Assembly (NCBI GenBank): GCA_021741195.1
Contig: JAIOYL010000016.1
Coordinates: 1-32,788 of the forward strand
Direction of reading: 5' to 3'
Source of the DNA: Sneathiella sp.
GTDB taxonomy: Bacteria; Pseudomonadota; Alphaproteobacteria; Sneathiellales; Sneathiellaceae
Length of the DNA stretch: 32,788 bases
Below the pieces are notes generated by a model. It ran no database searches and was not told the DNA's origin. It saw only the letters and a program-made list of their open reading frames with translations. Shown here piece after piece: positions 8,035-16,124 of this stretch. Numbering within the stretch: the first letter of the stretch is position 1; every line of letters starts with the position of its first letter. The position numbers and the translations under genes were made by a program.

Positions 8035-9086
8035 GAAGGCCAGCCGAACCAGTCGATCCAGCGGCCGTGGAAGTCGACGCGCCCGACAGTATACTGCTCG
8101 CCGATGGGCCAGAGGGTCATTGTGAGGCCCGCGCCCGGGGAACTGCCATCAACTTCCATGCGCGCCCAGAGGAGCGGCGCGGCGCGCGTCGCGCGGGAGC
8201 CGGCGGCCGAGATGATATTCTCCCCCTGCTTGCGCGCGTCCTCCGGCAGGTACTGCCAGGCAATGGTGCTGTAGATGACATGGGCGGCCCCCTCCTCCGG
8301 CTCTGCCGTCCGCGCCCTGAGCCAGTCCAGCGCATCCGCCTTCTCGACGCGGATCGGGCTCTTCGCCGCAATATCCATCGCTGCCCGGGTGCGTTCCAGC
8401 CGCTCCACCTGATCCGGCCAGATAAAGGACAGCATCCGCTCCCTGTCTTCCGCCGATCCGGGATCGACCGGAATGAGGTCGCATCCGGCGCGGCTCCGGA
8501 TATCGAGCTTGACTGTGGGTGCCGCCTTTCCGTGCCATTCCGGCGAAATCTTGACCGGGGACGCACTGTCCCCCCAGTGCCGGTCCTTGAGCCGGATATC
8601 ATACTGGTCGAGGAAGAGATTAAGCCCGGCGCTTGCCCCTACTTCGGAAAGGACCAGTGGCAGGCCGGTCAGGCGGGCCGCTTCCAGAAACATCGGCAAG
8701 GTCGCGCCCGCACGGCGGACCTCATTGGTTTGCGGCGGCCCCTTGAGCCGGTCCAGGATAAAAGTTTTCTCGGTTTTGAGAGCTTCATTGACAGCGCCCC
8801 ACAGTGCATCATCGGAAGTCTCAACGTCTTCTGGCGGATAGACAGTGATAAGAGCCGGGCTTCTGTTTTGCAAGACCAGCGCATGCAGCGCCCCCATCAG
8901 CCGGAGCGGGACGGAATCGCCCGTCGCGCTCGCATCGCCTTGCCATGTCAGTATTTTTTTGGCGACGCCGCCGCTTTTCAGTCTTTCACCCGCGAGGCGG
9001 CAAAGCCGGGCGGTGAAGGGAGAGCCAAGTTTCTCACAGGCTGCCGCCTGGGCCGTAAATGCGTCGCGGACCGCCTCTTCCGTCAT
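8031..9086 (-). CDS. DUF2332 family protein
   Basis: This 351-aa cytoplasmic protein is recognised as DUF2332 from its length and conserved stretches: the central LSEVGASAGLNLFLDQY, the GCDLIPVDP region, and the C-terminal WARMEVDG and WPIGEQYTVGRVDFHG. The family has no established function. The GASAGLNL segment and the later VIYSTIAWQYLP recall a methyltransferase-like nucleotide-binding fold, but that is only inference. The start at 9086 has GAGGAGG directly upstream, which overlaps the stop of the MFS gene 11 bp away. It is the third gene of a lactonase/MFS/DUF2332 set. Confidence 0.85.
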   Translation of the reverse strand: MTEEAVRDAFTAQAAACEKLGSPFTARLCRLAGERLKSGGVAKKILTWQGDASATGDSVPLRLMGALHALVLQNRSPALITVYPPEDVETSDDALWGAVNEALKTEKTFILDRLKGPPQTNEVRRAGATLPMFLEAARLTGLPLVLSEVGASAGLNLFLDQYDIRLKDRHWGDSASPVKISPEWHGKAAPTVKLDIRSRAGCDLIPVDPGSAEDRERMLSFIWPDQVERLERTRAAMDIAAKSPIRVEKADALDWLRARTAEPEEGAAHVIYSTIAWQYLPEDARKQGENIISAAGSRATRAAPLLWARMEVDGSSPGAGLTMTLWPIGEQYTVGRVDFHGRWIDWFGWPS

Positions 9087-9097
9087 CCTTGTCCTCC

Positions 9098-10288
9098 TCA
9101 GCCTGATTTCCGGCCAGCATAGAGGGCAACGGCGAAAAACGCGATACATAATGCCAGAACGACGAGTGAGACCAGCGGCAGGACTTCATAGCCGAGCCGC
9201 ACCGAGACGAAATTCGAGATCCAGGAGCCAATGGAAATCCCGAGATAGAGCGCCGCCGCATTGAGCGCCAGCATCAGGCTCCGCCGCTCAGGGTCGATAT
9301 TGGCGATGCGCTGCTGCTGCGGCGAATGGAACATCATCCCGAATATCGCCCAGACCGCGACCCCAATAAAGGCGAGCCACAAGTTCGGCCCAATCGCCCA
9401 GATAATGACCAGCCCCGCGCAAAGACCAAAGAGGGAAATAAGAATAATCCTGTCCGCGCCGAACCGGTCACTTAGGCGGCCCGCAAGGATATTGCCGATC
9501 ACGCCGTTGACCCCGTAGGCGAGCAGGACAAAGGCAATCATGTTCTCCGCCAATTCGAATTTATGCGACATATAGGGGGCGATCAGCGCGTAGGTGCAGA
9601 AGATCGAGGTCATCTGCAGGAAGGTCATCAGGATGGCGAAGGAGGAGCGCATCCTTGTTAGCGCCTCGAAGATATGGCGGTACGAGATTGGCGCTCCAGC
9701 CTGCCGGTCCTTCACCAGAAGCAAGATCGCTGTCATGGAGAGCAGCGCGACGGCGGCCAGCAACAGCAATACCGGCCGCCAGCCGATGATCGTCCCGAGA
9801 TAGGCGGAGATCGGGGTGCCGAGGACAGACGCGAAAGTAAGGCCCGCAAAGACAATGCCCATGGCCCGCCCCTGCTGCTCCGGCGGTGCGAGCCCTGCGC
9901 CGATGGCCGAGCACATGGGACTGATCGACGCCGCCCCAAGCCCCATCAGCCCGCGCGAAATGAACAGCATCTCATAGCTGGTCGAGAGCGCGCCCATGAC
10001 CAGCGCCGCGGCCAGAATGCCGAGCCCGATACAGAGAATTCTGATACGGGCGAAGCGGCTGAAAATCACCTGCACGAGCGGGGCGGCAATGGCAAAGGTG
10101 AGCGCGAAAACGGTCACGAGAAAGGCAATATCGGCGGGCGATACGTTCAGGCCTGCGGAAATCTGCCAGGTCAGCCCGATGACCGACAGGCTCGACGTCC
10201 CGACCATGAAATAGGCGGAGCTGAGCGACATAAGGGCCCAGCGCGGAAAGGGTTTTTTTATTATTGCTTTTTCCATTTGCCGGACCAT
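9098..10288 (-). CDS. MFS transporter (drug/metabolite efflux type)
   Basis: This is a roughly 396-aa inner-membrane protein with about 12 hydrophobic helices, typical of the major facilitator superfamily. Between helices 2 and 3 it has a basic FSRFARIR loop, and the equivalent loop of the second half reads GRLSDRFGADR, the classic MFS pattern. The middle loop (VKDRQAGAPISYRHIFEALTR) separates the two six-helix halves. The start is uncertain: ATG 10288 has a weak GGA 8 bp upstream, ATG 10276 gives the more usual MEKAIIKKPFPRW N-terminus, and a GTG at 10309 abuts the preceding stop. It is probably co-transcribed with the lactonase-like gene upstream and DUF2332 downstream. The cargo cannot be told. 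Confidence 0.88.
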   Translation of the reverse strand: MVRQMEKAIIKKPFPRWALMSLSSAYFMVGTSSLSVIGLTWQISAGLNVSPADIAFLVTVFALTFAIAAPLVQVIFSRFARIRILCIGLGILAAALVMGALSTSYEMLFISRGLMGLGAASISPMCSAIGAGLAPPEQQGRAMGIVFAGLTFASVLGTPISAYLGTIIGWRPVLLLLAAVALLSMTAILLLVKDRQAGAPISYRHIFEALTRMRSSFAILMTFLQMTSIFCTYALIAPYMSHKFELAENMIAFVLLAYGVNGVIGNILAGRLSDRFGADRIILISLFGLCAGLVIIWAIGPNLWLAFIGVAVWAIFGMMFHSPQQQRIANIDPERRSLMLALNAAALYLGISIGSWISNFVSVRLGYEVLPLVSLVVLALCIAFFAVALYAGRKSG

Positions 10289-10309
10289 AGCAAAAGTCCG
10301 GCCCGCCAC

Positions 10310-11110
10310 CTAGCCCGAAATAACCGGTTCCGCATGCAGCAGAACGATATTCTCCGAGCCACCGTCGATCTTCGGATACCAGGCCCTAGTCAGGGGATCA
10401 TGCCCCGGAATGATGTGATCGTCGCTGTCGGCGAGGGCGCGGAGTTTATCGTAGCCCTTGAGCGTCTCTTCCATATCGACGACGATGGGAAAGGGCATCC
10501 CGCGCCGGTAGTTCTCATAGAAATGACTGCTGTCGGAGGCGAGCACCACCCAGCCCCGCCGGGTGCGGACGCGGACGCATTGCTGCCCGCGCGTATGGCC
10601 GCCGATCAGATGGACTTCCACCCCCGGCGCGATTTCCCTTGATCCCTCACAGAACTCGACATTGCCAAGATAGAGCGAGCGCACCATCTCGACCACATGC
10701 TCGCCGGAGAAGGGATGACGGAGCGCAGCGTGGCACATGCAAGGGCCGGTGACATATTCCAGCTCCGCCGGTTGCACATAGAGCCTGGCGTGGCGGAATT
10801 CATTGAGCGAGCCTGCGTGATCATAATGCATATGGGTAACGATGACGCTGTCGATGCTGGCGGCGGGAATGCCGAAATCGCTGAGCATCTCCACCGGGGT
10901 CTGCAGGATCGGACGGTCGCGGCGCTTCCCCTCCTCCGCATCGAAGCCGGTATCGACAAGGATCGTGCGCGCGCCGTTTTTCAGCACCCAGACGTAAAAA
11001 TCAATCGGATGCGGGCTCGCGTGGTCATCGGCGAAGAGGAAGGATTCCCGCCTCGTCCGGTTTTCCTTCGCCGCGTAGCGCAGCGCATAAATTTCCCAGA
11101 TATCACTCAT
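10310..11110 (-). CDS. Metallo-beta-lactamase-fold hydrolase, N-acyl homoserine lactonase-like
   Basis: The 266-aa protein has the full metal-binding set of the metallo-beta-lactamase fold: H93-M-H95-Y-D97-H98, a later GGHTRGQQ histidine, the bridging aspartate in ASDSSHF, and the last ligand in IIPGHDP. The general layout (short N-terminal strand, TILVDTG, HMHYDHAG) matches the AHL-lactonase-like branch, which opens lactone rings. Sequence alone does not prove quorum-quenching activity. There are two adjacent ATGs (11113, 11110); the second has GGAGG at a better distance. It is first in a set with an MFS transporter and DUF2332. No signal peptide is seen, so it should be cytoplasmic. Confidence 0.85.
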   Translation of the reverse strand: MSDIWEIYALRYAAKENRTRRESFLFADDHASPHPIDFYVWVLKNGARTILVDTGFDAEEGKRRDRPILQTPVEMLSDFGIPAASIDSVIVTHMHYDHAGSLNEFRHARLYVQPAELEYVTGPCMCHAALRHPFSGEHVVEMVRSLYLGNVEFCEGSREIAPGVEVHLIGGHTRGQQCVRVRTRRGWVVLASDSSHFYENYRRGMPFPIVVDMEETLKGYDKLRALADSDDHIIPGHDPLTRAWYPKIDGGSENIVLLHAEPVISG

Positions 11111-11207
11111 CATCCCTCCCTCACCGGCCTTCGCGCCGTTCTTGTTTGTTATGGCTTGAGGATACGGAGATTGCGGCAAGATGCAAACGGCTTTTCACGA
11201 GGTCCGC

Positions 11208-11236
11208 TTGCGCTGGAATGATTTCAATATTATGAT
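11208..11236 (+). promoter_or_regulatory. Candidate promoter of the secreted cyclase-family gene
   Basis: TTGCGC (11208-11213), a 17-bp spacer and TATGAT (11231-11236) precede the gene by about 37 bp. The -10 box is good and the -35 box matches only in TTG. A strong GGGAGGA ribosome site follows just before the ATG at 11273. Confidence 0.4.
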
Positions 11237-11272
11237 TTTCTTCTAAAGAAAAACATAATAGGGAGGAATACC

Positions 11273-12217
11273 ATGTCCATATTAAAGACCCTCACCGCGA
11301 CGGCGGTGGGAATGACATTTCTTGCAGGCGCCGCCGTTGCGCAGGAATGCCAGCCTTCGAAATGGGGCGCGGATGACGAACTCGGCTCCGCCAACCTGGT
11401 CACGCCCGAACGCACCCTCGCCGCATCCAAGCTGATCAAGCAGGGCAAGAGTGTCCCGCTCGGCATCGTGATCGACGCCAAGACACCGGCCTTCCCGCCG
11501 CGCGGGCTCAGCCTGCAGGTGGTGCAGCCAAGCCAGCAGGGCGGGCAGAAGCTGTTCGCCTTTAACGGCAACTATAACGACGACCTGGTGCAGCTCTGGC
11601 TCGGCATCGGCTCGCAGATCGACGGCCTCGGCCATCTCGGATCGAACGGCCTCTATTACAACTGCAATGACGAGAAGGAAATCTCGCAGATCACCGGCCT
11701 GACGAAGCTCGGCACCCATAATATTCCGCCGCTCGTCGGCCGGGGCGTCGTCATCGACATGACCAAGCATTTCGGCGTCACCGCGCTGGAAGCCGGACAG
11801 TTCTTCACCGCCGCCGATATCCAGGCCGCGGCCAAGGCGCAGGGCGTTGAAATCCGCGAAGGCGACGTGGTCCTCTTCTACACCGGCTGGACCGATGCGA
11901 AGCTGGAAAGCGATCCCACCGCCTGGGCGAGTGGCGAACCCGGCACCTCGGAAGATGCGGCGGAATGGCTCGCCGCGCAGAATGTGATGGCCGTCGGCGC
12001 CGATACCTGGGGCGTTGACGTGGTGCCGCCGGAAAAGGAGGGGCGGCCCTTCTACGGCCATGTGATCCTGCTCAAGGATAACGGCATCTACATTCTCGAG
12101 ACCATGAACACCGGCCCGCTGGTGCGCGAGGGCATCAAGGAGTTCATGTTCGTCCTCGGCCAGGCCCGCGTGCGCGGCACCGTGCAGATGATCATCAACC
12201 CGGTCGCCCTCTACTAG
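11273..12217 (+). CDS. Secreted cyclase family protein (kynurenine formamidase-like fold)
   Basis: This 314-aa protein has a clear signal peptide (1-23, cleavage after AVA) and belongs to the cyclase family that includes bacterial kynurenine formamidase and isatin hydrolase, metal-dependent amide/lactam hydrolases. The metal motif, usually HxGTHxDxxxH, reads G111-I-G-S-Q115-I-D117-G-L-G-H121, so the threonine-histidine pair is serine-glutamine, while D117 and H121 remain. Other family marks are GVVIDM, EGDVVLFYTGW and GADTWGVDVVP. The gene stands alone with its own candidate promoter, a strong ribosome site and a terminator, and is probably monocistronic. Periplasmic action is inferred; the substrate is unknown. 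Confidence 0.85.
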   Translation: MSILKTLTATAVGMTFLAGAAVAQECQPSKWGADDELGSANLVTPERTLAASKLIKQGKSVPLGIVIDAKTPAFPPRGLSLQVVQPSQQGGQKLFAFNGNYNDDLVQLWLGIGSQIDGLGHLGSNGLYYNCNDEKEISQITGLTKLGTHNIPPLVGRGVVIDMTKHFGVTALEAGQFFTAADIQAAAKAQGVEIREGDVVLFYTGWTDAKLESDPTAWASGEPGTSEDAAEWLAAQNVMAVGADTWGVDVVPPEKEGRPFYGHVILLKDNGIYILETMNTGPLVREGIKEFMFVLGQARVRGTVQMIINPVALY

Positions 12218-12240
12218 CCAGCGACCGGCACCAAACGACG

Positions 12241-12270
12241 GGGACCGGGGAAATCCGGTCCCTTTTTTTA
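12241..12270 (+). terminator. Intrinsic terminator of the cyclase-family gene
   Basis: GGGACCGG (12241-12248) pairs perfectly with CCGGTCCC (12255-12262) across a 6-nt loop and is followed by seven T. It lies 23 bp after the stop codon. Confidence 0.9.
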
Positions 12271-12365
12271 TGTGTCTAATCTTCTAGTGATCTTCGATAC
12301 TGGTGAACTGCAATATTGTCGACGGGGTACGGGGCCGTATTCTCACCAATTTGACTGCAAAGCAG

Positions 12366-12731
12366 CTATTTTTTGCACGGAAATGCTAGTATCAAAGACT
12401 TATATGCGAGGATAAGTGAACGCTTGTGTAAATCTTCCGGATGGTCTTTTAGGTGTTTGACTACAACGCGAACACTTTGGTCCACAGATATACCTTGCTT
12501 TGGCACACAGAACATTCGTGCTTCTGGTTTAAGGTCAAACGTCAATGTTGCTCCATCAACTATTCCCTTAACATAGGAAAAGCACCTGACTAGGTTTGCA
12601 AAGCCTTCCAGAGAACTTTCCGGGTCACTTTCACAAGCTCTTAACAAGCTGTCGCCTGTCTGCAAGTCTTCTGTTTCAAATGCTTGTGCTGATACTGAAA
12701 TAAAGCATAGCACAAGACATATTTTCCACAT
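12366..12731 (-). CDS. Rap1a/Tai family immunity-like small secreted protein
   Basis: The 121-aa protein starts with a signal peptide (MWKICLVLCFISVSAQA). Its mature part has the Rap1a/Tai pattern: a first cysteine in LLRAC, C-x-SYVKGIVDG, FCVP, a QSVRVVVKHLKDHPEDLH helix and a terminal AFPC. In Serratia, proteins of this fold are immunity factors against type VI secretion effectors; many other members have no such partner and no known role. No effector or T6SS gene lies nearby. The ATG at 12731 is preceded by GAGGGG; the longer open frame to 12944 runs back through panE and is not used. The gene and its flanks are visibly AT-richer than their neighbours, which suggests acquisition by transfer. 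Confidence 0.75.
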   Translation of the reverse strand: MWKICLVLCFISVSAQAFETEDLQTGDSLLRACESDPESSLEGFANLVRCFSYVKGIVDGATLTFDLKPEARMFCVPKQGISVDQSVRVVVKHLKDHPEDLHKRSLILAYKSLILAFPCKK

Positions 12732-12883
12732 ATCAACCCCTCGATAAATATCGCGTGTATCACTTTTTAGGCGGTAGCCGCCGAAAGAGCAATTTTTCCG
12801 AGTATCATCTTCGACTATTATCCCAATCTGCGTCAAGTTTGTCGACATCGCAGAGTATGTTTGGCATTTCGCTAACGAAGCTA

Positions 12884-13798
12884 TTACTCCCCCCGCCCCT
12901 GCACCACGGCCATATGGGTGTAGGCGATTTTGAGGAGGGGGCAATCGATGTCTTTGGGCATGCCTTTCTTGATCAGGTCGCCGAGGATATGCTCATGCTC
13001 GGTCTGGAGGCCGCCCACAAGATCGCGCATCATCGAGGCGGTGAAGATCGAACCTTCCTTGGTCAGCATGGAACGCTGTCCCGCGCTGACCTTCTCCGCG
13101 ACCGGATGGCCGTTGGCAGCGGCGATGGCGCAGGCCTCGGCATGCATGCGGGCGCTCATCTCGGCGCCGTAGGGGGTCGCGACAATCTCGCCGATGGAGC
13201 CGAGGCAGAGCGTCGTCATCCCCGCAAGCGTCGCCAGCATCACCCATTTGTCCCACAGCGCCTGCTCGATATCCGTGCTTTTCACATAGTTGAAATCCGC
13301 CTTGTTGCAATAGTCGGAGAATTCCCGCGCCTCCGCCTCCTGCGCCGGAGCGCGGGCGCCCGCGATCAGGCCCGCAAGATCACCCATGCGCCTGACCGCG
13401 CCGGTTTCCGTAATCGTCGCGGCGATCTGGGCGACGCCGCCCATTACCCGGTCCCGGCCATATCTTTTGTCGAGAAATTCAAGGTGATTATAGCCGTTCA
13501 GAAATGGCAGAAAAACACCTTTCGCGGCGGCTTTTTCGAGGGAGTTCAGCGAATCCGCGAGATCATAGGACTTTGGCGCGAGGATGATCAGGTCATAGTC
13601 CGGCGTCAACTGACCGGCGGTAACGGTTTTCGACCGGACCGTGAAACTGCCGTCCGGCGTCTCGACGGTGAGGCCCTCCGCCTCGATCAGCGCGCGGCGT
13701 TTGTCGCGCAGCAGGAAGGTGATATCCGCCCCCGCCTCGATCAGCTTCGCGCCGAAATAGCCGCCGACACCGCCGGCCCCTACGATCAGAATTTTCAT
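12884..13798 (-). CDS. Ketopantoate reductase family protein (PanE/ApbA-like)
   Basis: The 304-aa product has the N-terminal NADPH-binding fold MKILIVGAGGVGGYFG with GxGxxG at 8-13, and the C-terminal helical domain with the family's catalytic-lysine region (ALWDKWVMLATLAGMT) and the later S-M-x-D segment seen here as TASMMRD. The best-known reaction is NADPH-dependent reduction of 2-dehydropantoate to pantoate for coenzyme A. Paralogues act on other 2-oxo acids, so I do not give a symbol. The start has GAGGG at 8 bp. It lies in the same direction as DUF2254 but 164 bp apart, with no sign of coupling. Confidence 0.88.
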   Translation of the reverse strand: MKILIVGAGGVGGYFGAKLIEAGADITFLLRDKRRALIEAEGLTVETPDGSFTVRSKTVTAGQLTPDYDLIILAPKSYDLADSLNSLEKAAAKGVFLPFLNGYNHLEFLDKRYGRDRVMGGVAQIAATITETGAVRRMGDLAGLIAGARAPAQEAEAREFSDYCNKADFNYVKSTDIEQALWDKWVMLATLAGMTTLCLGSIGEIVATPYGAEMSARMHAEACAIAAANGHPVAEKVSAGQRSMLTKEGSIFTASMMRDLVGGLQTEHEHILGDLIKKGMPKDIDCPLLKIAYTHMAVVQGRGE

Positions 13799-13962
13799 GA
13801 ATTTTCACCCTCAATAAAACCGCGCCGAAAGGCCCGGTCCGGCAAATTGCGCCCGTCGTTCTTTTTACTACGGCGTTCTCAAAAATACAGCCCTAAAGAA
13901 GAAGTAATGTCAACCCGGCCCGCAGGCACCATGCCGGTCGCCTTTGGGTTCAGGGCAATTCT

Positions 13963-15261
13963 TCACTTTTTATGATCCGAAAGCCGTTCCCGGTTGGCCT
14001 TGCGAATGGCGGGCGGCAGGATTTCGACGACACTCGCGATGTCCTCGTCCAGATGCTTGCGCATTTCAAGCTCGCGGATCAGCATCAGCCCATGCTCTTT
14101 CAGCAGCGCCTGAGCGCCTTTACCGCAGGTGGCCCACAGCCGCGCATAGGCCCGCGCCAGACAGAATGCCATCATGACGTTCGCGCCCGAGGCCTGTCGC
14201 AGCGGATGGAATGCCTGATTGATCAGGTTTTCAAGGGACGGCACTGGCACCACCAGCCGGATTTTCCCGTCCTCATCCTTCCTGATTGACGACGATGTAT
14301 CCTCCTGCGTGGCGGCCTGGGATAGCGCGTCGGACAGGCTGTCGACGGTCGCGATGGCGGTGAAGGTATCGTTGATGCCCGGCGAAAGGGCGCGCAGGGC
14401 AATCTCCAGCAGAAGATTGATGGAGAATTCCACCGGGCTGTCCTCCGAGCGGGAAGGCCGGATCGAAATCTGATTTTGAATGGATTTGACCGTCTCCTCC
14501 TCCAGCGTCCCGGTCGCCTTGATCAGGACCTCTTCCCCAAGCGTATAGGCCCCCCTCGCCTTTTGCAGCTGCAAGGTCACGTCCTTTTCCGTTGCAATAT
14601 CCGTCAATTCATCCTCATCCAGATATCCGAGATATCCCGGCGTTCCGGCAGTGATGTCAAAAATGAACTCGCCGAGCTTCCCGGTGTCTGCCTCCTCCCC
14701 TTCGGTCCGCTTACCTTGTTTCTCCGTGCGGTTACTCAGCGCCGACTTCAATTTCCGCGTTATCGCCGCGATTTCATCGTCAATGGAAACACTTTCCGAG
14801 ACGTTGCGCACGAAATATATCAATTGCATCACGCAGAGGGCCGCCAGTAACTCGGCGCCCAGAATGGCAATATTGGGGACAAAGTAGGTATCGACGAACG
14901 ACACTGTGAGCAGGGCATAGAGAAACGTTCCGCCGAAAATACCCGCTGTCAGCTGGTTGACGAAATCGGTGGTGAAGCGCTTGAGCATGCGCGGCGCGAG
15001 GTTCCCGGCGGCAAGGGCGAACACCACAAGGACAATGGAATATGTGAGCGTGAGGGCCGACATGGCGCCGGCCGCGATCAGCGAGAGAACCGTTCGCGCC
15101 GTATCGGACGAAAGCTGCTGTATGAATGGATTAATCGAGCCCAGCGGCAGATACTTTTCAAGATAGACAATAACCAGCGACGCCGCGCCGACCGACAAGG
15201 CAATGCCCGCAGGCACGGTCTGCAGCATAATGACGGAATGGCGTATAAAATTAAGGTTCAT
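13963..15261 (-). CDS. DUF2254 membrane protein
   Basis: The 432-aa protein has four hydrophobic segments within the first 150 residues (about 15-33, 57-82, 107-127 and 131-150), followed by a soluble region of about 280 residues. The stretch TYSIVLVVFALAAGNLAPR and the cytosolic LEIALRALSPGINDTFTA are the hallmarks of DUF2254, a family of predicted inner-membrane proteins of unknown function. An acidic, low-complexity linker (about 175-195) separates the parts. The start has a modest AGG 5 bp upstream. It is divergent from the 144-aa gene at 15485 across 223 bp. Confidence 0.82.
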   Translation of the reverse strand: MNLNFIRHSVIMLQTVPAGIALSVGAASLVIVYLEKYLPLGSINPFIQQLSSDTARTVLSLIAAGAMSALTLTYSIVLVVFALAAGNLAPRMLKRFTTDFVNQLTAGIFGGTFLYALLTVSFVDTYFVPNIAILGAELLAALCVMQLIYFVRNVSESVSIDDEIAAITRKLKSALSNRTEKQGKRTEGEEADTGKLGEFIFDITAGTPGYLGYLDEDELTDIATEKDVTLQLQKARGAYTLGEEVLIKATGTLEEETVKSIQNQISIRPSRSEDSPVEFSINLLLEIALRALSPGINDTFTAIATVDSLSDALSQAATQEDTSSSIRKDEDGKIRLVVPVPSLENLINQAFHPLRQASGANVMMAFCLARAYARLWATCGKGAQALLKEHGLMLIRELEMRKHLDEDIASVVEILPPAIRKANRERLSDHKK

Positions 15262-15484
15262 GTTACCTGCTCATTTTGGCCGCAATTGCCGGACGACTCC
15301 GGACCGGGCGACCTTTCTCTTTGTTTTACAATGCCGGGCCCGGGAATACATCCATAAAACGCGCGGAGGGAGCCGCCCGGCAATAAAAATTACACAAACC
15401 AGCGAACACCGATTGCCATGACGCGTATTTAGAGTCATTATTTCAACCGAATATAAAGCGCCCGGCAAGCGGGCGGGGTTGGGA

Positions 15485-15919
15485 ATGACATATCGGATAA
15501 CTCTGGACCGCTCATTCATACATTGCGACGTTATAACGCGGGACTACGGTGGGGAATTGCTTCACTTGACTGTAACGACGGGTTTGTTTGCCCGCGAACA
15601 GCGCATACTGGTCTTCGAGGAAACGTTGAAGATCAATTCATCCGACAATTATTTCTATATTCTCGATAACAGGGCCGGCCATGAAATCCTGCTTTCGCCG
15701 GAAGATATGTCCTATATGAACGGCATGCTTTTTGACGCAGGAATACGGTATATCCGCGGCGCGGTCGTGACGAATGACGACGGCTATGGCGCCCTCGTCG
15801 CGATGGCCCAGGCGAAAGCAAAGGCCGCCAATTTCGAAGTGGACCTGATCGCAACGGCCGATTACGTGAAAGCGCAAGAGTTCATACTGTCGAATCTCCG
15901 CAAAAAGCTGAAATCGTAG
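15485..15919 (+). CDS. Hypothetical protein, 144 aa, small alpha/beta fold
   Basis: I do not recognise a family with confidence. The 144-aa protein has no signal peptide or membrane segment. Its likely layout is alternating strands and helices: strands around VITRDYGGELLHLTV, FYILDNRAG and RYIRGAVVTND, then a long alanine-rich helix GALVAMAQAKAKAANF and a basic C-terminal helix (FILSNLRKKLKS). The pattern loosely recalls SpoIIAA/STAS-like proteins, but no decisive motif is visible. The ATG at 15485 is preceded by a G-rich run that can serve as ribosome site; a TTG at 15479 is the alternative. Codon use is like the host chromosome, so it looks like a real resident gene. Confidence 0.6.
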   Translation: MTYRITLDRSFIHCDVITRDYGGELLHLTVTTGLFAREQRILVFEETLKINSSDNYFYILDNRAGHEILLSPEDMSYMNGMLFDAGIRYIRGAVVTNDDGYGALVAMAQAKAKAANFEVDLIATADYVKAQEFILSNLRKKLKS

Positions 15920-15960
15920 CGGCCGGAACAGGCACCCGTCGAAAGCCGGATCAACGCGGG

Positions 15961-15979
15961 GAAATGGTTGGTGGGCACT
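15961..15979. repeat. Distal copy of the tRNA-Lys 3' end (candidate attachment-site remnant)
   Basis: The 19 bp match 17091-17109 at 17 positions, in the same orientation. In tRNA sense they hold the last part of the acceptor strand, CCA and the next 8 bases. The copy lies 1130 bp from the true tRNA end and marks the far side of the AT-rich segment with the alpha/beta hydrolase. Confidence 0.6.
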
Positions 15980-16124
15980 TTAAGCAATTGTAAACTTGGA
16001 TTATTTATGATTGGGTCATCATTGTTGCGGTTATCAAGATTTGGTGCGATACCGTGAAATCATAAGATTCCGTCATTCGTGACAGAAGCCCCTCTTTCCC
16101 AACATCGTTGAGAGTACAGTGTAG

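Noticed and set aside
12270-12883. Duplicate of the panE 3' end flanking the Rap1a/Tai gene
   Set aside because: I looked for a repeat like those at ilvC and tRNA-Lys and found none that was convincing.
12755-13975. 406-aa plus-strand open frame
   Set aside because: It is antisense to panE and has shadow-type composition.
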